NCBI RefSeq assembly: GCF_001509485.1
Contig: NZ_LLZI01000079.1
Coordinates: 25,222-89,221, forward strand
Length of the DNA stretch: 64,000 nucleotides
Origin: Streptomyces sp. NRRL F-4489
Lineage (GTDB): Bacteria > Actinomycetota > Actinomycetes > Streptomycetales > Streptomycetaceae
Direction: 5' to 3'
Position 1 is the stretch's first letter. Each line of letters starts with the position of its first letter. The notes under the pieces were generated by a model. It saw only the letters and a program-made list of their open reading frames with translations, was not told the DNA's origin and did not search any database. Positions 54,443 through 62,568 of the stretch are shown one piece after another. The position numbers and the translations under genes were made by a program.

Positions 54443-55768
54443 TCAACTCTGGTCAATGAACCGATCGAGCACCCGCACCCCGAACTTCAGCCCGTCCACC
54501 GGCACCCGCTCGTCGACCCCGTGGAACATCCCGGCGAAGTCCAGCTCCGGCGGCAGCTTCAGCGGCGCGAACCCGAACCCGCGGATCCCCAGGTCGTCGA
54601 AGGACTTGGCGTCCGTCCCCGCGGAGAGCATGTACGGCACGGCCCGCGCGATCGGGTCCTCCGCCTGGAGCGCCGACTGCATCGCGTCCACCAGGGCGCC
54701 GTCGAAGGTGGTCTCCAGCGCCTTGTCCGCGTGCACGTCCTCGCGCCGCACCCGCGGCCCCAGGATCCGGTCCAGATCCGCCAGGAACTCCTCCTCGTAC
54801 CCCGGCAGGAAGCGGCCGTCGACGTGCGCGGTGGCCTCCCCCGGAATCACGTTGATCTTGTAACCGGCGCCCAGCTGCGTCGGGTTGGCGGTGTTCCGCA
54901 GCGACGCCCCGATCAGCTTGGCGATCCCGCCGAGCTTGGCCAGCGTCTCGTCCATGTTCTCCGGGTCCAGCTCGGTCCCGAGCGCGTCCCCGAGCTCGTC
55001 CAGGAACGCCCGCAGCGTCTTGGTCACCCGCACCGGGAACTCGTGCCGCCCCAGCCGCCCGACCGCCTCCGACAGCTCGGTGATCGCGTTGTCCCGGTGG
55101 ATCATCGAACCGTGCCCGGCCGACCCGGCCACGGTCAGCTTCATCCAGTGCATGCCCTTCTGGGCCGTCTCCACCAGATACAGCCGCAGGTTCTCGTTCA
55201 CGGTGAACGAGAAACCGCCCACCTCGCTGATCGCCTCCGTCACCCCGTCGAACAGCTCCGGGTGGTGATCGACGAGGTACCGCGCGCCGTACGTCCCGCC
55301 GGCCTCCTCGTCCGCCAGGAACGCCAGCACGATGTCCCGCGGCGGCTTGCGCCCCGTACGCAGCCGGTCACGCACCACCGCCAGCGTCATCGCGTCCATG
55401 TCCTTCATGTCGACCGCGCCGCGGCCCCATACGCACCCGTCCGCGATCTCCCCGGAGAACGGGTCGTGGGTCCAGTCGTCCGCGTTGGCCGGCACGACGT
55501 CGGTGTGCCCGTGGATCAGCAGCGCCGGCCGCGACGGGTCCTCGCCCTCGATCCGGGCGATGGTCGAGGCGCGCCCCTTGTGCGACTCGAAGATCCGCGG
55601 CTCCAGCCCCACCTCGGCGAGCTTCTCCGCGACGTACTCGGCGGCGGCGCGCTCCCCCGGCCCCGAGTGATCACCGTAATTGCTGGTATCGATCCTGATC
55701 AGATCCCGGCAGAGATCGACCACCTCGTCCTCACCGGTGACCGAACGGGCCGGCTGCGACTCACTCAC
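54443..55768 (-). CDS. M20-family metallopeptidase (dipeptidase/acetylornithine deacetylase type)
   Basis: The 441-residue protein carries the zinc-binding motifs of M20 enzymes: LLIHGHTDVVPANADDW, VWGRGAVDMKDMDAMT, the Glu pair in LADEEAGGTYGARYLV, a later ligand in MLSAGTDAKSFDDLGIRGFG, and MFHGVDERVP (His). A lid domain with GHGSMIHRDNAI mediates dimerisation. It probably cleaves small peptides or acylated amino acids; substrate not determined. The chaplin gene lies downstream and the tRNA gene beyond its 5' end. No secretion signal is present. Confidence 0.92.
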   Translation of the reverse strand: MSESQPARSVTGEDEVVDLCRDLIRIDTSNYGDHSGPGERAAAEYVAEKLAEVGLEPRIFESHKGRASTIARIEGEDPSRPALLIHGHTDVVPANADDWTHDPFSGEIADGCVWGRGAVDMKDMDAMTLAVVRDRLRTGRKPPRDIVLAFLADEEAGGTYGARYLVDHHPELFDGVTEAISEVGGFSFTVNENLRLYLVETAQKGMHWMKLTVAGSAGHGSMIHRDNAITELSEAVGRLGRHEFPVRVTKTLRAFLDELGDALGTELDPENMDETLAKLGGIAKLIGASLRNTANPTQLGAGYKINVIPGEATAHVDGRFLPGYEEEFLADLDRILGPRVRREDVHADKALETTFDGALVDAMQSALQAEDPIARAVPYMLSAGTDAKSFDDLGIRGFGFAPLKLPPELDFAGMFHGVDERVPVDGLKFGVRVLDRFIDQS

Positions 55769-55923
55769 ACTGCCTCCTCATGGTTCACGGCCGCGGCACA
55801 CCCGACGGCACCCCGCGGCGGGCGTCCACCGCCATCCTCCACCCGCCACCCCCTCCGCCCAAGGCCGCAATACTCCCGACATCCCCTGGTCACAGCCCCG
55901 CGCCCGCCCCCGACCGGGGGTGA

Positions 55924-55951
55924 TCGACCACCCCCGAACGTTTGCTATTGT
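55924..55951 (+). promoter_or_regulatory. Candidate promoter of the tRNA-Leu gene
   Basis: TCGACC at 55924-55929 and TATTGT at 55946-55951 are separated by 16 bases and lie about 46 bases before the tRNA. They resemble -35 and -10 boxes of a housekeeping promoter and stand out by AT-richness. Confidence 0.4.
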
Positions 55952-55996
55952 TTTCCTCGTCGGAACGGCCCAGGGGCCGCCCCGGCACACACCTGA

Positions 55997-56081
55997 GTCC
56001 GGGTGGCGGAATGGCAGACGCGCTAGCTTGAGGTGCTAGTGCCCTTTATCGGGCGTGGGGGTTCAAGTCCCCCCTCGGACA
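55997..56081 (+). tRNA. tRNA-Leu, anticodon GAG
   Basis: The 85-base gene has acceptor arms GTCCGGG (55997-56003) and CTCGGAC (56074-56080), with one G-T pair and discriminator A56081. The anticodon stem is CTAGC/GCTAG around a TTGAGGT loop, so the anticodon is GAG. There is a long variable arm and a T-arm GGGGGTTCAAGTCCCCC. This is a type II tRNA reading CUC and CUU. CCA is not encoded. A strong terminator follows. Its 3' half is a common attachment site for integrative elements. Confidence 0.95.
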
Positions 56082-56088
56082 CAAACGA

Positions 56089-56120
56089 AGAGGGTTGTGA
56101 CTCTACGGTCACAGCCCTCT
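56089..56120 (+). terminator. Terminator of the tRNA-Leu gene
   Basis: AGAGGGTTGTGAC at 56089-56101 pairs with GTCACAGCCCTCT at 56108-56120 (one G-T pair) around a TCTACG loop. It is followed by TTCG, eight bases past the tRNA end. Confidence 0.85.
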
Positions 56121-56487
56121 TTCGCGTACTCACAGGGGGTGACACCCCGAAAGTCTCCCAGAGGGGATGCGGACCCTCTCACCCGCGACGCACCCGCCAG
56201 AGACGTCAGTCACATTCCGTGACAGACTTCCGTGCCGCCTCCCTCGTCCACAGCGTCCGGGTGCCGCGGGAGTGCCGCGCAACGACCTGGACATGCGTAT
56301 CAACGAAGCGGTGCACGTCACGAGCACGAACTGGCACGCTTCACCGAACTCCGCCCGCCCGCCACGGCCCGGCCCGCTCACTGCTGGGCGCGGGGGCGCT
56401 CCCACCCTCCCCGCTGGTCGGTTGGCGCAGGCAACGCAGGGAGAACCACTGAGCAGCTCCAGGCCGACCGGGCATGCCGGCCCGGGG
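56121..56487. other. No recognisable gene; possible decayed DNA next to tRNA
   Basis: This 367-base stretch lies between the tRNA terminator and the MarR gene. Open frames on both strands are short, start without ribosome sites and resemble no family I know. I see no repeat of the tRNA 3' end here. The position beside a tRNA gene suits remains of an inserted element. Confidence 0.4.
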
Positions 56488-56967
56488 CTACGAGTTGCCG
56501 AACCATCCGGGCACGTCGAGCAGGAACGGCTCTGCGGGCGTCACGCTGCGCAGGTCGGCTTCCAGGGCGCGGAGGCGGCCTTCGCCAAGGGTCTGTGCCC
56601 AGTCGGCCCGGAGGCGGTCAAAGATGCGCGCCGACAGGGCAAGGCAGTCAGTGCCGCGATCGGTGAGTCGTACGATCTTGCGCCGGGCGTCGCGCGGATC
56701 CGTGCCGCGTTCCACGTAGCCGAGGCGCTCCAGTGTGTCGATCGTCTTGCCGGCTGCCTGCTTGGAGACTCCGAGTCGGCGGCCGAGATCCGCTGCGGTG
56801 GTGCCGTCCGGGCCGATCGCCTGGAAGACGAAACCGTGCATCGGCCGGACGTCGGGGTGCCCTTGGCGTGCGAGCTCGTCGTGGAGGTCGTCGATCAGGA
56901 CGCGGAAGGCAAGGAACAGTCGCAGCGGCAGCTCGAATCCAGGAGAGTCACTTGACACGATCGACAA
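56488..56967 (-). CDS. MarR-family transcriptional regulator
   Basis: The 159-residue protein (TTG start at 56967, or GTG at 56958 giving 156 residues) has a helical N-terminus. The winged HTH is GTTAADLGRRLGVSKQAAGK, then VERGTDPRDARRKIVRLTDR (wing). The tail ends LLDVPGWFGNS. Neither start has a strong ribosome site. It is divergent from the cupin gene, with an inverted repeat in between. MarR proteins typically repress their neighbour and release on phenolic or antibiotic ligands. Confidence 0.85.
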   Translation of the reverse strand: MSIVSSDSPGFELPLRLFLAFRVLIDDLHDELARQGHPDVRPMHGFVFQAIGPDGTTAADLGRRLGVSKQAAGKTIDTLERLGYVERGTDPRDARRKIVRLTDRGTDCLALSARIFDRLRADWAQTLGEGRLRALEADLRSVTPAEPFLLDVPGWFGNS

Positions 56968-56981
56968 CCAGGTTCACCATT

Positions 56982-57000
56982 TCGACAACCATGTTGTCGA
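56982..57000. promoter_or_regulatory. Candidate MarR operator between regulator and cupin
   Basis: TCGACAAC-CAT-GTTGTCGA is a perfect 8-base inverted repeat with a 3-base centre. A further TCGACAACC half-copy lies at 56961-56969. The sites overlap the divergent start region, as expected for autoregulation plus control of the cupin gene. Confidence 0.65.
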
Positions 57001-57017
57001 GTTTAAGGGTTTCCGTG

Positions 57018-57395
57018 ATGCCTGTCATCCGCCACGCCGAGAGCCGCCGCACCGAAACGCCCAACGCCGTCATGACCACGCTCGCCTCGCCGACGCTGGG
57101 CGGCGCCGAACAGGCCGTGTGGCGCGTCGATATGCAGCCTGATGCCACGGGCCCCCTCCACACCTTCGACGCCGAGCAGGTGTGGACGGTAGTGCGCGGC
57201 GGCGCCACCGTTGAACTCGACGGCGAGAAGCTCACCGTGGTGGCGGGCGACACGGTCGTGATGCCCGCCGCAGCGCCGCGGCGCGTGTCCGCCGACCCGG
57301 AGCAGGGCTTCGCCGCCATCGTTGCCTCCCGTCCGGGCGCGAACGCTTCCGCTCCTGACGGAACGGGCAAGACAGTGCCGGCCTGGACCGTTTAG
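57018..57395 (+). CDS. Cupin-domain protein
   Basis: The 125-residue product starts MPVIRHAESRRTETPNAVMT. It has a cupin barrel with motif 1 around PLHTFDAEQVWTVVRGGATV (GPLHTF-x4-WTVVRG) and motif 2 around VVAGDTVVMPAAAPRRVSAD. The usual His pair is partly replaced: His appears only in PLHTF. Metal binding is therefore uncertain. It is controlled together with the divergent MarR gene, which suggests a quinone, phenol or antibiotic stress function. Its end overlaps the remnant of an SDR gene by four bases. Confidence 0.85.
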   Translation: MPVIRHAESRRTETPNAVMTTLASPTLGGAEQAVWRVDMQPDATGPLHTFDAEQVWTVVRGGATVELDGEKLTVVAGDTVVMPAAAPRRVSADPEQGFAAIVASRPGANASAPDGTGKTVPAWTV

Positions 57396-57767
57396 GCGCC
57401 GGTCATCTCATGCATCCAGGCGCGCTTGGCTTCAGCGGCGGCCACGCTCGTCAAGTGAACGATTCCCGTCCGCTGGTCACCTTGACGATGCGCAGTTGCA
57501 GAACTGTTCACCAGCACGTGGATCCCGCCGAACTCCTCGCCGATCTTGCGCGCTACGGTATCGACCTGCGACTGGGCCGCCATGTGGAGTTGAATGGACC
57601 GCACATCCGCGCCGCCCCCTCGACAGTTCACGCGCGGCCGCATGACCTCGTTCACGATCTCGCGCGCCGAGATGGACGACCATCCCCTAGGCGGCCAGGA
57701 GTCGGACAACTTCCCGGCCGATCCCTTGGTTGGCGCCTGTTACCACGGCTATGTCCACACTGGCCAT
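57392..57767 (-). pseudogene. Broken short-chain dehydrogenase (in-frame stop, shift and truncation)
   Basis: From ATG 57767 the reading is MASVDIAVVTGANQGIGREV then VRLLAA and a TAG stop at 57689-57687. The frame continues GMVVHLGARDRERGHAAARE until CAVHSTPHG. A second frame then carries SQVDTVARKIGEEFGGIHVL and VNSSA, where NNAG would be expected. The C-terminal two-thirds, including the YxxxK site, is missing. It is a decayed NAD(P)-dependent SDR, with at least a stop codon, a frameshift and a deletion. It overlaps the cupin stop, so its end is not original. Confidence 0.75.
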
Positions 57768-57872
57768 AGCTCAGCATGGCCCCCGACAACGGCGCCACGT
57801 CCATCCAGGCATGGTTCGGTCAGGATTCCTGCGGCTTGAAAGGCACGAGGGGCTTCGTCGGTTGAGCAGTCC

Positions 57873-57968
57873 TCACCAAGAGAAGGCCGTCGATGCCGGA
57901 AAGGAGATGAAGAACCATCCGATCAACGGGACGGCTATGAGGAGAAGAGCCGCGGTCAGGGATTTCAC
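57873..57968 (-). CDS. 31-residue hydrophobic peptide, possible membrane microprotein or remnant
   Basis: Reading GTG AAA TCC CTG from 57968 gives VKSLTAALLLIAVPLIGWFF then ISFPASTAFSW and TGA. Nearly the whole length is a membrane helix with a basic N-terminus, unlike surrounding frames. No strong ribosome site precedes it, and the region is decayed, so it may be the end of a lost gene. It starts 28 bases past the stop of the phosphotransferase fragment. Confidence 0.25.
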   Translation of the reverse strand: MKSLTAALLLIAVPLIGWFFISFPASTAFSW

Positions 57969-57996
57969 CCAGGCAGGGGATTTTGCGCGGCTTTCG

Positions 57997-58257
57997 TTAG
58001 CCTTGGGACGTCAGCGAACGCGAGACTGCCAGCTCTTTGACGACTTTCCGCTTGATGTCCTCGGTGTCGGCGCGCGCCACGCGGACAACGACGCCCTCGG
58101 GCGGCAGGGCGTAAATCGCGTTCTCGCCCAATCGCAGCAGAACGGCGGACTGAGAGCGCAGTCCCGTTTGGCTGCATGCCGATGCAAGCGCTCGTGCCGC
58201 ACTTGTTTCCGTTAAGCCCTCGTGATTCACGATTGCGTCCATCCGGCTCAGCTTCAC
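57997..58257 (-). pseudogene. N-terminal fragment of an aminoglycoside-phosphotransferase-like kinase
   Basis: The 86-residue reading contains SAVLLRLGENAIYALPPEGV then VVRVARAD and KRKVVKELAVSRSL. This is the nucleotide-binding start of APH-type kinases (LLRLGENA...VVVRV...KE). The rest of the fold, including the HxDxxxxN catalytic loop, is absent, so the product cannot be active. Its GLTE segment contains a TTA codon, rare in Streptomyces. It ends in the same decayed segment as the broken SDR gene. Confidence 0.65.
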
Positions 58258-58637
58258 GGTCGTGGCTTGCGGCTGTCAAGCGCCGTATGAGTCCGACTAG
58301 TTGGCCGATCAGGGGAGGTCGGTTGCACCATGCGTTCGCTGCGGAGGAGGTCGACGCGGGGGAGCGGTCGGTCGTGGGTTGGGGGCGTCACAGTGTCGCC
58401 TCGCTGGTGCTTTCCCGCACGGCGCCCCGCCCGGAGGGTCCGCCCACGGCGCCCTCGGAATGGGGGCAGCGGTCGCCGGAGGCCACCCGTACGACCCGTG
58501 CTGCCGCTCCCGACCGGGCTTCTTCGCCGCCGAGCAGCTGCCGTACGCGCCAGGGCACCGGCCGGTGGCGGGCCTGCGGCTCGCGCCCGTCAGCGGTGCC
58601 GCGGTGCGCTGCCACGCAGTACCCGCCGGGGAGGTGT
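58258..58637. other. No recognisable gene
   Basis: These 380 bases separate the phosphotransferase fragment from the regulator gene. Open frames exist in several phases because of the GC content. None has a convincing ribosome site or a family resemblance, and no repeat or terminator stood out. Confidence 0.4.
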
Positions 58638-59414
58638 CTAGGCGCCGGCGGGAGGCGGCGTAGCAGGGGCGTCCGCGGCTGTGGCGGGGGCGTCCGGGGG
58701 CGTTTCGGAGGTGGTGTAGAGGACCTCGCGGCCCTGTTCCGCGGCGCGGATGAGGGCTTCGCTGACGAAGTCGAGGAAGCGGGCGGCGTTTTCGAGGCGG
58801 GTGGCGGCCGGGGTGCCGCGGCCGAGGATGGCGACGCCCTGCCGGGCGGACTCGATGAACTCGTCGTTGGCCCGGGCGCTGCGGATCATCGCCTGGTACC
58901 AGAGGTCGTCGTCGACGACGTAGCGCTCGCGGCGGCCTTCGTCGCGTTCCCGGCGGACGAGGTCCAGGCCCTCGAGGAACGTGATCGCCTTGGAGATGGA
59001 CGCCGGGCTGACGTTGAGGCGTTGGGCGAGTTCGGAGGCGGTGAGGCGGCCGGTGTCGGTGGTGTAGAGGCAGCCGAGCACCCTGGCCATCATCTTGGGC
59101 AGGCCCGAAGTCATGAAGACGGTGGTGAGGCTTTCCTGGTAGTCGCGTACGGCCTCGGCGTCGCGGCCGTACGGCTGCGGGCGCGCCGGCGACCCACCGG
59201 GCGCTGCCTGCCTGCGCCGGTGGGTGCGCTGCTGGGTGGCGCGGTGGGCCAGGTCGGCGCGGTAGCCGGCGGGGCCGCCGTTCCGCATCACCTCACGCGT
59301 GATGGTGGAGGTGGGCCGGTCGAGGCGGCGGGCGATCTCGGCGTAGGCCAGGCCGTCGGCCAGTCCAGCCGCGATCTGCTGGCGCTCCTGCTGGGTGAGC
59401 CTGCCTCCCGGCAT
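58638..59414 (-). CDS. Two-domain regulator: IS30-type N-terminal HTH plus MarR/GbsR-like winged helix
   Basis: The 258-residue protein starts at the ATG at 59414 (AAGGGGG upstream). Residues 1-50 (LTQQERQQIAAGLADGLAYA, EIARRLDRPTSTITREV) match the HTH_38 domain known from IS30 transposases. No DDE domain follows. Residues 95-175 form a winged helix (ASELAQRLNVSPASISKAIT, then FLEGLDLVRRERDEGRRERY). An Ala/Pro tail ends it. The domain union suggests a DNA-binding regulator of two site types. It is divergent from the DUF4097 gene across 267 bases with repeats. Confidence 0.85.
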   Translation of the reverse strand: MPGGRLTQQERQQIAAGLADGLAYAEIARRLDRPTSTITREVMRNGGPAGYRADLAHRATQQRTHRRRQAAPGGSPARPQPYGRDAEAVRDYQESLTTVFMTSGLPKMMARVLGCLYTTDTGRLTASELAQRLNVSPASISKAITFLEGLDLVRRERDEGRRERYVVDDDLWYQAMIRSARANDEFIESARQGVAILGRGTPAATRLENAARFLDFVSEALIRAAEQGREVLYTTSETPPDAPATAADAPATPPPAGA

Positions 59415-59499
59415 CACGACCCCCTTCGTGCGCCAGGGGTGTTCCATGGCGCTGCTCGCTCTTGCTTGACGCCTCCACCATAGCGTTCATCTTCACTGT

Positions 59500-59551
59500 A
59501 TTGCAACGAGCGATTGCTTGATCGTTGCGTTCAGCGAGAGGGCGTTGCAAT
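59500..59551. promoter_or_regulatory. Cluster of inverted repeats between the regulator and DUF4097
   Basis: ATTGCAAC (59500-59507) and GTTGCAAT (59544-59551) are inverted. Within them GCAACGA (59503-59509) and TCGTTGC (59522-59528) form another pair. The shared core GCAAC/GTTGC occurs at least three times in about 50 bases, a layout typical of a regulator-binding region. Confidence 0.55.
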
Positions 59552-59681
59552 GATGTTGACGTTTCTAGCTGCGGAGATGCGGTTTTTCTGCAATGAGGTT
59601 GTTGCTGCACGGTCGAAAGCAACGTAGCTTTTCCAGTGTTCGGAAACGACAGCCGTCAGCGCGAGGAAGCAGGAGAGCATC

Positions 59682-60344
59682 ATGCAGAAGTTCGACACCC
59701 AGGCCCCGATCACCGCCGTCCTCGGCATCCCCGCCGGGCGCGTCCAGTTGATCGCCGCGGAGCGGACCGACACCGCCGTCGAGGTCCTGCCCGCGAACGC
59801 CTCGAAGGGGCGCGATGTGAAGGCGGCGGAGCAGACCACGGTCGTGTACGCCGACGGGGTCCTGCGGATCGAGTCCTCGGCGAAGGACCAGTACTTCGGG
59901 CCGTCCGGAGCCGTCGAGGTCACGGTCAAGCTGCCCGCCGGTTCGCGGGTCGAGGGCAGGTCGGGCGGCGCCGAGCTCCGGACCGTCGGCCGCCTCGGCG
60001 ACGTCGCGTTCGACGGCGCGTACCGCCGGATCAAGCTGGACGAGGCCGCGAGCCTGCGCCTGTCCGCGGTCGACGGCGACGTCGAAATCGGCCGGCTGGG
60101 CGGGCCCGCGGAGATCAGCACCGCGCGGGGCGACATCCGGATCACCGAGGCCGCCGGGGGCAAGGTCGTGCTCCGTACCGAGTCCGGCGACATCACGGTC
60201 GGCGCGGCCGCCGGCGTCTCGGCGGCCCTGGACGCCGGCACCGCCAGCGGCCGGATCAGCAACGCCCTGAAGAACGACGGCGGCGCGGACCTCGACATCC
60301 ACGCCACCACCTCCTACGGCGACATCACTGCTCGCAGCCTCTGA
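59682..60344 (+). CDS. DUF4097-family beta-helix protein
   Basis: The 220-residue protein starts MQKFDTQAPITAVLGIPAGR with CAGGAGAG upstream. It then consists of repeating short beta strands (VEVTVKLPAGSRVEGRSGGA, LRLSAVDGDVEIGRLGGPAE, VLRTESGDITVGAAAGVSAA) as in DUF4097 proteins, which fold as a parallel beta solenoid. It lacks a signal peptide. Function is unknown; in Streptomyces such genes are often next to this regulator type. A serine hydrolase gene follows after 164 bases. Confidence 0.88.
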   Translation: MQKFDTQAPITAVLGIPAGRVQLIAAERTDTAVEVLPANASKGRDVKAAEQTTVVYADGVLRIESSAKDQYFGPSGAVEVTVKLPAGSRVEGRSGGAELRTVGRLGDVAFDGAYRRIKLDEAASLRLSAVDGDVEIGRLGGPAEISTARGDIRITEAAGGKVVLRTESGDITVGAAAGVSAALDAGTASGRISNALKNDGGADLDIHATTSYGDITARSL

Positions 60345-60508
60345 GCGGTTCTCCGCGGGGATCGCCCTTCCTCACTGCGCCGCGCACGCGTCCCGCCCTT
60401 ACCGCATACCTCGTACAACCCGTTCACACCGTGAACCCCGTACGACCCACCCGCACCACAAACCCCGTAAGCCACGAACGTCATCGAACCCCACAAGGAG
60501 CACCAGTC

Positions 60509-61750
60509 ATGTCCCTCGACCTCACCGGCCGGAACAGCGGCTTCTCCGGAGCAGGGCTGCGCAGGATCCGCGACGTACTGGCACGGCACGTGGATTCCGG
60601 AAAGATCCCCGGACTCGTCGCGCTGTTCAGCCGGGGCGACGAGACGCACGTCGAAGCGCTCGGGACGATGCTCCACGACGGGGGCGCACCGATGCGCCGG
60701 GACACGATCTTCCGGATGGCCTCGACGTCCAAGCCGGTCACGGTGGCGGCGGCGATGATCCTGCTGGACGAGTGCCGGCTGCGCCTGGACGACGTGGTGG
60801 AGCCGTGGCTGCCCGAACTCGCCGACCGGCGGGTGCTCAAGCGGATCGACGGCCCGCTGGACGACACCGTGCCCGCGCGGCGGCCGATCACCGTACGGGA
60901 CGTACTGACCTCCACGTTCGGGCTCGGTATGGATATGACGGCGCTGGGCACCCCGATCATGAACGCGGTGTTCGAGCAGGGGCTCACGCCCAATCTGCCG
61001 GAGCCGATGCCCGAACCGGACGAGTGGATGCGCCGCCTGGGCACGCTCCCGCTGATGCACCAGCCCGGGGAGCGCTGGCAGTACCAGATCAGCAGCGATC
61101 TGCTCGGCGTGCTGGTCGCCAGGGTCACCGGCCAGTCGTTCGAAACGTTCCTGCGGGAGCGCGTCTTCGACCCGTTGGGCATGAAGGACACCGGCTTCCA
61201 TGTGCCCGCGGAGAAGATCGACCGGCTGCCGCCCCTCTACACCCCCGACCCGGGGACCGGGGAGTTCATCGTCTGGGACGCGGCCGAGGGGGGACGCCAC
61301 AGCCGTCCGCCGGCGTTCCAGGACGGGGGCGGCGGCCTGGTCTCCACCGCCGACGACTACCACGCGTACTTCCGGATGCTGCTCAACGGCGGAGCGCACG
61401 AGGGCGAACGGATCCTGTCCCGGCCCGCCGTCGAGCTGATGACCACCAACCGCCTCACGCCCGAGCAGAACGCCGCCCGGACAGCCATGGCCCGGGACAA
61501 CGTCCATGTGTCCTTCGGCCAAGGGCAGCACGGCGGCTGGGGCATGGGGATGGCGGTGCGTACGTACCGCGGTGACTACGCGCCCCTCGGCCAGTTCGGC
61601 TGGGACGGCGGCAGCGGCACCTCCACCTACGCCGACCCGCACAACGGGCTCACCGGCATCCTGCTCACCCAGGTCGGCATGTCCACCCCGGATTCGGCGC
61701 GGGTCATTCATGACTTCTGGACGACGCTCTACCAGGCGGTGGAGGACTGA
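60509..61750 (+). CDS. Serine hydrolase, class C beta-lactamase/EstB-like esterase
   Basis: The 413-residue protein starts at the ATG with AAGGAG upstream. The SxxK motif is Ser72-Thr-Ser-Lys75 in FRMASTSKPVTVAAAMILLD. The Tyr motif is Tyr192 (WQYQISSDLLGVLVARVTG). The third element is near QFGWDGGSGTSTYADP. This pattern is that of beta-lactamase-fold esterases and D-aminopeptidases rather than resistance enzymes. It has no signal peptide, so a cytoplasmic ester or amide is likely cut. It may be coexpressed with the DUF4097 gene. Confidence 0.9.
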   Translation: MSLDLTGRNSGFSGAGLRRIRDVLARHVDSGKIPGLVALFSRGDETHVEALGTMLHDGGAPMRRDTIFRMASTSKPVTVAAAMILLDECRLRLDDVVEPWLPELADRRVLKRIDGPLDDTVPARRPITVRDVLTSTFGLGMDMTALGTPIMNAVFEQGLTPNLPEPMPEPDEWMRRLGTLPLMHQPGERWQYQISSDLLGVLVARVTGQSFETFLRERVFDPLGMKDTGFHVPAEKIDRLPPLYTPDPGTGEFIVWDAAEGGRHSRPPAFQDGGGGLVSTADDYHAYFRMLLNGGAHEGERILSRPAVELMTTNRLTPEQNAARTAMARDNVHVSFGQGQHGGWGMGMAVRTYRGDYAPLGQFGWDGGSGTSTYADPHNGLTGILLTQVGMSTPDSARVIHDFWTTLYQAVED

Positions 61751-61873
61751 CGCGGCACCGGAGGCCAGGCGGCCACGCACCGGGACGTAATTTCCGGTGC
61801 GTGGCCGGTGGGCTGGTGCGTAGGGTGCCATCGGTTCGTTGTGGTGCTGGGCTGGTGGAAGGGGTGCGGGGAA

Positions 61874-62548
61874 GTGTTGATCTTTGATGCGGATGACACG
61901 TTGTGGGAGAACAACGTGATCTTTGAGCGGGTGATCGACGAGTTCACGGGGTGGATGGCGGGGCCGGGGCTGGACCGGGCCGGGGTGCGGGCCGTGCTGG
62001 ACGAGATCGAGGCGGCGAACGCGCGGACGCTCGGGTACGGCAGCAAGGTGTTCCTGCACAGTCTCGGGGAGTGCGTGGAGCGGTTGCGGGGGCGGGCGGC
62101 CACGGCGGCGGAGCGGGCGCGGATCGCGGGGTGGGCGGCGGCGTTCGCGGGCGAGCGGGTCGAGCTGATGCCCGGGGTCGCGGAGACGCTGGCGGAGCTG
62201 GCGCGGCGGCACGAACTGCTGCTGCTCACCAAGGGGGACAAGGAGGAGCAGGAGCGGAAGGTGGCCGCGTCGGGGCTGACCGGGCACTTCCGCGGGGTGC
62301 ACATCGTTCCGGAGAAGAACGTGGCCACGTACGAGGAGCTGACGCGGGCGTACGGGCTGGTGCCGGAGACCGCGTGGATGATCGGGAATTCCCCGAAGTC
62401 GGATATTTTGCCGGCCCGTTCGGCGGGGTGGAACGCGGTGTTCATCCCGCATCAGCACACGTGGGTGCTGGAGCACGAGGAGCTGGATCCGGGGGACGGG
62501 AAGGTGCTGCGGCTGGCGGCGTTCGGGGAGTTGGTGGAGCACTTCTGA
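61874..62548 (+). CDS. HAD-family hydrolase
   Basis: From the GTG at 61874 (GGAAGGGG about nine bases upstream) the protein has 224 residues. It contains the HAD motifs: LIFDADDTLWENNVIFERVI (nucleophile Asp), LLLLTKGDKEEQERKV (Thr), then WMIGNSPKSDILPARSAGWN (Asp pair region) with HIVPEKN supplying Lys. The FDADDTLW start is typical of a subgroup of small phosphatases. Substrate unknown. It is followed by a terminator and converges on the P450 gene. Confidence 0.88.
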   Translation: MLIFDADDTLWENNVIFERVIDEFTGWMAGPGLDRAGVRAVLDEIEAANARTLGYGSKVFLHSLGECVERLRGRAATAAERARIAGWAAAFAGERVELMPGVAETLAELARRHELLLLTKGDKEEQERKVAASGLTGHFRGVHIVPEKNVATYEELTRAYGLVPETAWMIGNSPKSDILPARSAGWNAVFIPHQHTWVLEHEELDPGDGKVLRLAAFGELVEHF

Positions 62549-62568
62549 GGATCTGAGAGGTACCCGAG

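Noticed and set aside
58638-59414. IS30 transposase gene
   Set aside because: Only the N-terminal HTH resembles IS30; there is no DDE catalytic domain and no terminal inverted repeats, and a winged helix follows.
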